Source: Orbilia blumenaviensis (Eukaryota > Ascomycota > Orbiliomycetes > Orbiliales > Orbiliaceae). From it: 64,000 nt of DNA. Position 1 is the stretch's first letter. Each line of letters starts with the position of its first letter. Shown piece after piece: positions 55,925 to 64,000 of the stretch. The notes under the pieces were generated by a model. It was not told the origin of the DNA. It ran no database searches and saw nothing but the letters and a program-made list of their open reading frames with translations. The translations under genes and the position numbers were made by a program. The stretch lies in the NCBI GenBank assembly GCA_036872755.1, contig JAVHNS010000013.1, forward strand, positions 1,054,001 to 1,118,000. The letters run 5' to 3'.

Positions 55925-57222
55925 CTTCGAAACGTGTACCGGTAGGGTTTATGGGACGGCAGGCGAAGATAGTTATATAAATGAATATAAAGGTCTTCTT
56001 GCGACTGAACGAAGAGGAGGATATGACTGTCAAGGCCGAAGCGTCTGGAGAACAAAGGATACCCCTTCAACGAATGATGGGAGGATCAGGCCCTTAAATA
56101 GAAACGAAACGAAACATTCAACATGGCGGCCTCGTGGCGATCGGCAACGGTAACGACCTCTTCTGGCGGCGTTCGCTCCTTCATCCCAAGTCCCAAATCA
56201 AAAAACGAGGGCTTCTTGGGGCATCCGTTACGAAGTCATCAGCGCAGTGGGGCATAGAAATGAAGTGTTTGGCGTTGTTAGCGTTGCGTTTAGGCCCATC
56301 GATAAATTCCTTGGTCTTGTGGCGATGTGGGCACCAATCAGGGGATTAAAATTTGGCCCAGTCGAGCAAAGACCTTGACTGAGCCCCTGATCCTGCCACC
56401 CCATCTCAATGGTACCGAATCTTGTCTTTGCTTTCTAGCTAGGCTCATGGCGGATATCTGCATCCGTAGACGTTCAGGCCGCAGATTCCGACGCCTAAAT
56501 ACCGTGCCGAGTCGGACGCCCAGGTCCAGACGCACTATGGTTCTGATTCGGATCCCTTTCCTTCTCGATGAGCTCCAAACAAGTCGACATCGCGTCGAGT
56601 ACGCGAGTGACGTGACAGTGACAGTGACATATGTATCTAACATTCTGTAGGTTTAAATTTCATACTGGTTGAGCAGTTGGGCGAGATCAATTGTTGAACA
56701 CAGAACATTACACCGTTATTACTCGTAAGCTCCACTGTTATTACTATTCATGTTGATCCAGGAAATGTGACAAGAAAAGATATGTGATTTCGATTTAATG
56801 ACAGGGAACACGAAACAGCACTTTCCCCTTCATCGTTAGCCAACCCATGGGCCCCACGTGGGAGCCCATCCGAACCCACGTTGACATTGACGATTTCATA
56901 CTCTTCGGCCTCTGCTCATTCAAAATATCCTGGTAGGCGGGCCTCATATCAATATTCACAATACGTAGCTAGTTGGGATGGCAGTGTTTCGTGAGGTTCA
57001 TATGTACTCAGGGGTTTTACCTAAAATGTTACTCCATTAGCGAAGTCCAGAAAATCACTGCTGCTTAAAGCGTCTAGGCGTCTGTGCTCACGGCTGAAAA
57101 TTCGAAGACACCAGGCCGCAATTGGCCACACCGTACGGAACAATTAAACCAACCGTTCTGCCATCTTGTATGTATTATCCGCCCAGAACTGCACTGATAC
57201 TAGTAACTATAAAAAAAACCTG

Positions 57223-57238
57223 TTGTCGAGCTCGACAA
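57223..57238. repeat. perfect 16-bp palindrome TTGTCGAGCTCGACAA
   Basis: Every base pairs with its mirror over 16 bp, preceded by a run of A and followed by AT-rich sequence. It may be a binding site for a dimeric regulator or a relic; there is no gene nearby. Confidence 0.7.
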
Positions 57239-57539
57239 ATTTGTATATTTGGTGGCATAGCTGGCTAGCATGGTAACCCTAGCTAGCTAAGCAATATCTG
57301 TATACTCTATTTGGTAGCTGCGCCGCTGCAGACAGCAATATACACGAATCGCCCGCGTTATCGTTTTCAGTTTCAAGCCGTCTCAACGGCACAAACTACT
57401 TGTGTAAACATGGATTGTCTGAATAATACTTCGAATATAGGATGCCAGGTGGAGCTGTATATGTATCAGCAGCTTCAAGCACACATTGCAATTCAAATAT
57501 CTCCAACGGGTCCGTTGTTCAGCGCAACTGTCAGACAAG

Positions 57540-57565
57540 AAAAAAAAAAAAAAAAAAAAAAAAAA
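57540..57565 (+). repeat. poly(A)26 tract
   Basis: An uninterrupted run of 26 A. With the two T28 tracts at 14819 and 25615 it is one of three long A/T homopolymers in the window. It could be the tail of a retroposed transcript on the + strand, but no body can be identified. Confidence 0.9.
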
Positions 57566-60139
57566 GTGGTGTCCTGTGGGGCGTCAAACCCCAATTCAGT
57601 CAGACCTTCGATACCTGGTTACGCAGCGTAGGTTCAGAAGTACCAAGGTTGCAGCGGCAACAACGACCCAAAACCCTAAATCCCCCTGCATTTTTAGCCC
57701 AATATCTGAACACCTGCCGAGACGCAAAGGCCTGAGCACGGTCATTAAACGTGGCTACTATCACAACGTGGCTTTCTTCACTTTTTCAGGGATAAAAAGA
57801 TATCTACAAATTTGATACGAACTAAATCCCGAGTTTTCCGGGTCTGGCCTGCGATACTTTGCTCCGTACCCTGAACTGTGTAACGTCAGTCGTGATCAGC
57901 TGCAAGGTTCGTGAATCGAATCTTAGATATATAGGGCACGGTTGGGGAGACTGGCTGATAACACCCGCTTCGCCAGCGCCAATTTCGTCGACAAAAAAGA
58001 GAGGCCTAATTGTTTCCACGACTGAGAGAAGGCGGAAACTAATTCCGGACGCCTCGACAATCAACGATAGGCGTCAGCCGTGACACAAAGTAAACAGTAG
58101 TACGTCCGCCATACAGCCATGTGATCTTGGGGCTTTAGTGCCAACTCAGCGGAACCGGCACCGTTCGCAGTCCCAGCCTCTGTGGAGCTTAGAGGTGTAT
58201 ATAATACTTAGGTACCTACTAAGCAATAGATACGAAGGATGCGACTAAATATGGGGCATATTGATCAAAAAGTTAGCAATCTGTTATGCAATCCGAATGT
58301 TCATTTGTGAACGTTAAATTCAAAGCTAATGCGACATACCTTGGAAAGTTCTGGGCTGCTAAATTACAAACTTACTTCTCCATCTCTGCACATATGGATC
58401 GCGTCCCCAGCTTGACCCATCCTCAGCTGGATGTGGCCCACAATTTCGTTGTATCTGAGTTATTTTCGCACCAAATTTGCTATAGCCCGCCTGGACCCAG
58501 GACCCAAGACCCACCTTATCCAACCCAAAGGGCTTAGGTATCACGGCCACGGGTCTTTCTATATAGCATCCGAAGCTTTCCAGATAATTAGTGAAATGCA
58601 TTGCGCACAAATTCACAAATGCTTTTGTATTGGGGCCAAAAATACCGACACCTGAATGGCGAACCCATGCTCTTCTCGCTTGAACACCTCACCACGTGTT
58701 TTGTACAGTCTCTCGCCGGAATTGTGCAGCCGAACCATTTACCTGATGCCAAGTTCCGATACGCGCAGTCTAACAAAAATACCAGCCAGGAGCATGATCC
58801 AATGATGGCAGTGATAGCAAGGTGCTGCATTGATGACAATTCTGGCAACACTTCTCGAATTCTCCAAATAGCTATTATTAATACCTCTTAAACTAGTTAG
58901 TGAACGACCAGCTCGTACGAATTGTCGACAATTCTGGAATTACATTTACAACCGGTACCGAGGTCTGGGCACCAGACAGATTTACAACTATCCTAGAGCA
59001 ATGCACTTTTTCAGTCATTCATCGTCAACCTTCCGAAAGGCTTTATTGAGCGCGACCTCGTGATCGATGTCAATCCTGTATCTTGATGTGTCCGGGCCTA
59101 TGCAACAAGGCACACGAACCTTTCTAAAGACGCTAGCTAAACCGATAAAATCCATAAGACCAAAATAAACAACGCACGCTAGCGGCCAAATCAAGTTGAT
59201 CGGCCGAGTTGACTCGAAAACCATCTAGAATACTCCGTAGTCTAGATAAGTGTTGGATGAAAAGATCGAGCGCGCTCTCACAGCTAAGGGGTCGCTACAC
59301 TTTTGCAGCTGGGTTGTTGCAGTCGGGACTTGCGTCTGTGGGGCCGCATAACTTCCAGCCATGCATTCAAAAAATAAAAAATAAAAATAAAAAAGGACAT
59401 ATACTAGCGTAATAAATCTTCTGGAAGCCTAAGTTAAAATAACCCAAAAAATGCGCAGGGGAGCCAGTACAGGAACCGCAAATCCCGCCTTGGACAGCCG
59501 TGCTCCCACACAAGTCCGCACTGCCTATTTATATAGCGAAGATCTCTCCCTTTCAACTCGCATGGTCCTCTCCATTCTACGATATCGCGTCGCTATGCAC
59601 CGTTCAATGCAATTATAGGAAAGCTGTTACCCTTTATGTGGATTGTTAGCCTCCTGGTATAGACTACCGAATCTTCTTAAGAGCTGATGTTTGTAGATGT
59701 TGTCGCCCCCTGCGGATACCATATCATTGTCACTGACAAAGCTCTGTGATAAAACAAACAGAGACCGTCTACATAATTAGCTAGAACTCAGATAAAGACA
59801 GCCACAATCCGGGGTACCGGCGCCGGCACTGGCACCCCAATAGCCACTGCATTTTAAAAAGTCACCAGTAGTGGTAGTGCTGGCCCCATGCCCTTGCGCC
59901 TGGAACCGGCTCTAAGGCTCTAGGATGGGGTTCATTGAAACAGCCGTGTCAAGCATCCTGGGTTTTGTTGCTAGAACCCGTTACTTCAATTTACATGCTT
60001 CCTGACGTAACATAGCCTACCTAGACACTCATCCGCGGTGTTTGGTTTTGGAAACGTAGTAACGGTGCAATATTATAATCTATTGAGGGCCACGATAACC
60101 GCCACTGACTACTCATATACCAACGCCCGGTGCATAACC

Positions 60140-60570
60140 GCTGTGCACTTGTGATAACTACTGAAAAGGCTACCTTCACGGGTATATCGACTGTCTTGGT
60201 CACCAAGCTAGTCGAATCTAGTGACCTTGACAAAAAATACTAAATATAGAACCACAACCCTAAGGCTCACGCTGGTCTCGTAAACCAGCCTCAGCTCATA
60301 TTAACCACATTAGTCGCCGTAATGACCGCTCATAGAGCGATTGCGCTACCCACCGAGGAGGCAACCACAGTCTATGGTCAAGCCATCTCTGGGACTCATA
60401 CCACAACTTTGACCGAGGGGTCGGATGTACCCGTGACCACAGTTGCCCCGGTTGCTGCTTCCGATCCAATTTGCACGGTTTCGTTTACACAGATAGAGCA
60501 CTTCCTATCTGGAACTATGGTAATTGGTGGGTGCGTCGATGCCGAGAAGCCGGAATCCTTGACTGTGTAA
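60140..60570 (+). pseudogene. possible remnant of a Thr-rich secreted-protein gene
   Basis: Two stretches in different frames look protein-like: TTEKATFTGISTVLVTKLVE at about 60160-60225, and an 82-codon ATG frame 60322-60570 (HTTTLTEGSDVPVTTVAPVA, then CTVSFTQIEHFLSGTMV). The Thr/Val-rich style is like the secreted protein at 25744-27117. No signal peptide or intact exon chain was found, so it is listed as a likely decayed gene only. Confidence 0.2.
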
Positions 60571-63500
60571 TTAAACCTGATAATGGGTGAACATTTGGGG
60601 ACAGCAATGCTCCTACAAAATACTACACATGTTTCAATGCCATAATGCACCTTGATGACATTACTAATGTGACCTAATTCCTGCGATGGGGCTGCCGTGG
60701 GTTACTGATGCTACTGTTTGTAAGCACAGTGAGTAGAATGTCATTAAATTAATTGATCGAATGAAGGATTTATACATTATGATTTATATATATTTAGATG
60801 TAACATATAGGCGCAATTTCCCAAATCTGCCTCCGGTGCCGTTTTTCGAGGTAGGTTATCCGGATATCCCGAAAGTACTGGTGTTGTGTACTGGCTTATC
60901 CTACGTTGGCCTTTTATGGGTCACACGCGGTCTCGTTGTCACACCCTAATTAATCAGAGTATTTTACAATGCAGTGTGCACGTGTATACATGTATCTTAG
61001 CAAGATAGATATCGACAAACACGCGCATATGCACCCTGGGTAGCGTGCTATCTCTCTGGGATAAAGCTACTTAAACTTAAATTTTTTGTGCCGAAATACC
61101 TCCCTTTTCTATCTTCGGAAATCCCCTATGCTTTCTAAATCGACCAAACAGAATATTTTTATTTTGTGCTAATTCTAGTTACAATGAGGTCAGGTAAAAA
61201 CTCACAATTGCGAACCCCCACGGGCGATATAACTCAAATCGGCCCGCTCCAACCCGTATAATCGTCAGAGAATATGCTGCATCTCAAGCCTTTACATGCC
61301 TGCATACCCCTCAATGGGTATTTGATGCGCTTATATGCAGAGCAGCTCCTATGAAAGAGGTATGATGCTGAAGTGAATGAGTCTATTTATCTCAAACGTA
61401 CCCACCCGATAGCGGGCTGTACGATATCCCTCGTAGTGCCTTAATTGATTGTCCGCTTAAGCATAACGTGTGTGTAAGCAATACGACAAAGGCTTGTATT
61501 CCTTCTAAGAGGCTCTATTATATAGTGTGAATTGTTTATATACTCGGGCGATATATCCTTACTTCTAGGTAGCCTAAAATCTAAGCGCTGTAGGCAAAGA
61601 CTTTTAGGCCTAGATATATATTTTGATGGGTATGTCCAACGAGACCAGGTATGTCTAAACAACGCGTATTGATCCATTTTGACTTCCAAACCTATAAACA
61701 CAAAAGAGTATATATAAATATAGTGACCGGTAATTTTTTAACTTTGGATCCCAAAATGAGATTTGAATTCAATGAGCCTCTAGCTACTGGGTATACTCAC
61801 ACAGCACGATCAATGGAAATATAGTATAGATGCAGTCTCAATCTCCATACTTTCTGAGACTATTCCGAGGGAGTCAATGCTCACTCTTTGTTTACATATT
61901 TGTGTTGAAAATGTTGTATTGTACGCCAAGAATCAAATTCGGTAGTTTCTTTTTTCGGCTGTCTTAGCGCTTAACCCCTTGTGAAAAACTGCAAAGGCTT
62001 CACGTCGCAATCGTCTACCGACATCCCCTTCTACTCAAGACTGCAATACTTGACTTCTTTGAACCGCGAATATCTCCACCCCCACGACATCTCGACGCGT
62101 TTGCTGGTGCTGGTTGGATTTGAAGGCCTCCAGAAGTTTAAGCTATCCAATAAAACCTCGGGCGGAGGTCCTAGTTTGACGTCATTGCAATGAAGGACCT
62201 CGCTGTTTTTGTGGAAGACCAAGCATGACGACTGATACCAGACCTATAGGGTATTATATGGCATTTAGTGCCATCTAGGCGTAAGCTGTCCCTTTGTATG
62301 GATGATACTCGCAAAGCGCTCCAGTTGGCACCCTCAGTAGCCATGTTGATCTCTTTTAGGACCAAACTATGAAGATGTCGACTGGAAGTTGACATCGCAG
62401 TTTCAGCTCTTTATACCTACCCCCGCATACCGTATATGGGTATTCAGAGATATCCTGGGCTTGTAAGAATACATATTCAAGGGCAGGGGCGGAGTTGTGT
62501 ATACGACCTGGGAAGCGCGCAGCAGAATGGTCGTCAGATACCCCTTATAGTCGACATACGGGCCAAATTCGAATATTGTTTCCGGACAGAAGGAGAAGAA
62601 CAAGTTTGTTCTATGCGCCATGAACCATCCGTGGAGAACTAGTGACCAGAGGCCCGAGATCACTAGCATTATGTCAATACACTATCTGTTCGGTTTCTCT
62701 CCTGGCAGTGGATTCAACCGTCCACGGGCCCCTTCGAATGCCATCTTAATGATGACGAGATTTTGTCCGAAACGAAGATTCCTGTTTCAAGGCTTGAGCC
62801 CTGGCCTAACAATGGTATTGGTCTGAGGCCGTGATTGATGCTTGCCTTAGTCGACAACACAATGGTATGGGCTTCGAGATTATTCATCTGTCTCCGGATT
62901 TATGGTCGAAATCATGCTATGATTGAAGCTCATTGGCAAGTTGAATGGATACAAATAATATTTTTGTTCCCGGGCCCTAGGCATTTTCGGGTTGGAGTAT
63001 TGCCTCGAAGATGACGCGAGGGCTAGTGCGGTCACGTTCCCGCCACCTCGACGGTAGTCTATCCCTCGTAAGGACTGCCCAAATGGCTCTATGATTGCTA
63101 TACTAGGGCTTATGAAGCCTCATTGTCTATGTTTGGTTGAAGCTTTGTAGCTGGTAGGTGGGCATACATGAGCATCTCGTCGGATATCCTGTAACTACCT
63201 GGGTACACACTGGTCTGTCAATATCAATAAATTCTAAATCTCCTCATCCTGCCCCGAGTTATCCAAGAGCCCTAGCTCGGATTCTGTAGCTTCCTATTGC
63301 CTCGTTCGAACTGATTGATATCAACTGGGGTCCAAGTCGGTGTGGTGTTGTTTATGCTCAAGACGGGGAAGCAAGTGGTTGTGGATCCTCGCCTCCTCCC
63401 ACCCTGCTAGGAGAAAGGCCCCTCAGATATATATCCCTCCTTCCCACCACGCCCATTCAACCTTTCTCTCTCTTCCTCTTCATCATCACACCTTCACCCA

Positions 63501-63725
63501 ACCTCCACCTGACCACCTCCACCAGCCATCCGGACATCATCAAACCCATCACGATCATCCTAAATCCATTCAATAAGAATCCTATAGAGCTTAGATACAC
63601 CGAATTCACCTAGGATCGACCAATAGCACGTCAAATACCACGACAGCCCAAGCTGGCTGGACAACACATCGAAAGGCGCGACTTAATCACCAACTTTCTC
63701 ACATCAATATTAACACAAGATAACC

Positions 63726-64000
63726 ATGGCGAGAGCTAAACCAAGGAGCAAGCCAGTCTCAGAAGATGAGGAAATGGTTCGAGACGAGGATGTACCGATG
63801 AATGTATGCTTGCTTCTCTACTGTTACCACCCAACAATACACAGACTCGATAACTCGAGTTCAGACTTGTGTACCGTATATCGACAACTCGAGCTAACTT
63901 GGCTTAATAGGATGCGGAAAGTGAATCTACTCCTGCTTCCGAAGGAGAAGAGCAGGCTGATGACGAAGACGAGGAAGATGCTGCTCAGCCAATCAACAAG
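63726..64000 (+). CDS. acidic, probably nuclear protein, N-terminus only (runs off the window)
   Basis: Exon 1 (63726-63803) encodes MARAKPRSKPVSEDEEMVRD plus EDVPMN. A phase-0 intron (GTATGC donor, TTAATAG acceptor) is followed by exon 2 from 63911, which continues DAESESTPASEGEEQADDED and stays open to the window end. The basic start and the Asp/Glu/Ser-rich stretch are typical of chromatin or nucleolar proteins; fungal chromatin-remodelling subunits often begin this way. Identity cannot be decided without the downstream sequence. The clean intron and conserved-style start suggest that a housekeeping block resumes here. Confidence 0.7.
   Translation, partial: MARAKPRSKPVSEDEEMVRDEDVPMNVCLLLYCYHPTIHRLDNSSSDLCTVYRQLELTWLNRMRKVNLLLLPKEKSRLMTKTRKMLLSQST

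Larger units (their letters stand above)
55925..63725. other. 7.8-kb gene desert with decayed fragments
   Basis: No intact gene is supported. A somewhat GC-richer island at about 56030-56650 has open frames on both strands without features. A 26-nt poly(A) is at 57540-57565, a perfect 16-bp palindrome at 57223-57238 and a TAGGTACCTA at 58209-58218. A Thr-rich gene remnant may lie at about 60140-60570. From about 63400 the sequence turns pyrimidine/CA-rich and forms the promoter and leader of the gene at 63726. Confidence 0.5.

Noticed and set aside
56327..56650. facing open frames of about 100 codons on both strands
   Set aside because: Both are Arg/Ser-rich translations of a GC-richer island, with no domain or signal.
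1..64000. CRISPR arrays, tRNA and rRNA genes
   Set aside because: No spaced direct repeats were seen; no complete tRNA cloverleaf or rRNA sequence was recognised by eye. A tRNA scan would be decisive.

Overview
The window is nuclear DNA of a filamentous ascomycete (Pezizomycotina). The evidence is short spliceosomal introns (mostly about 55-215 nt) with GTATGT/GTAGGT/GTAAGT-type donors and CTAAC-like branch points, fungal-specific proteins, Kex2-type secreted precursors and a fungal F-box family. The exact order cannot be fixed from sequence alone. No tRNA, rRNA or CRISPR locus was found.

Region 1 (about 1-21.6 kb) is largely a conserved housekeeping block. It starts with three nuclear genes for mitochondrial proteins within 5.6 kb: the COX9/COX7A-type cytochrome oxidase subunit (1253-1738, +), the import receptor TOM70 (2502-4593, -) and mitochondrial release factor 1 (5367-6809, -). 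A 442-bp divergent promoter then leads to the ER sphingolipid enzyme 3-ketodihydrosphingosine reductase (7252-8457, +). Next come an APH-fold phosphotransferase (8729-9883, -), a small fungal protein of unknown function (11739-12194, +), a 5.4-kb gene-poor gap, and a large BUD2/CLA2-like Ras-family GAP (17600-21614, +). For all spliced genes here I worked out exon junctions that keep the frame; the resulting proteins have lengths normal for their families.

Region 2 (about 21.6-47.6 kb) is accessory. It carries five F-box-type genes (23110, 27473-29417, 30220-31194, 32404-33357, 41817-42608), three genes for secreted proteins (25744-27117, 36187-37530, 38176-39222), two larger orphan proteins (34032-35402, 45607-47585), and a non-autonomous inverted-repeat transposon (43374-43800).

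Region 3 (about 47.6-63.7 kb) is a near-desert. It holds one 66-residue precursor of a six-cysteine peptide (53484-53684), one small secreted protein (55388-55924), degraded gene fragments, a diverged tandem repeat with transition-type changes, homopolymer runs and several short dispersed palindromic motifs. The pattern fits old repeats decayed by mutation, possibly repeat-induced point mutation, although that needs computation. At the right edge a new gene for an acidic protein begins (63726, +) and runs out of the window.

The most interesting content is the association of F-box genes, secreted proteins and repeat debris next to a conserved block, the cysteine-rich Kex2-processed peptide, and the near-palindromic 427-bp element. 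I did not find an unmistakable new multi-gene system.
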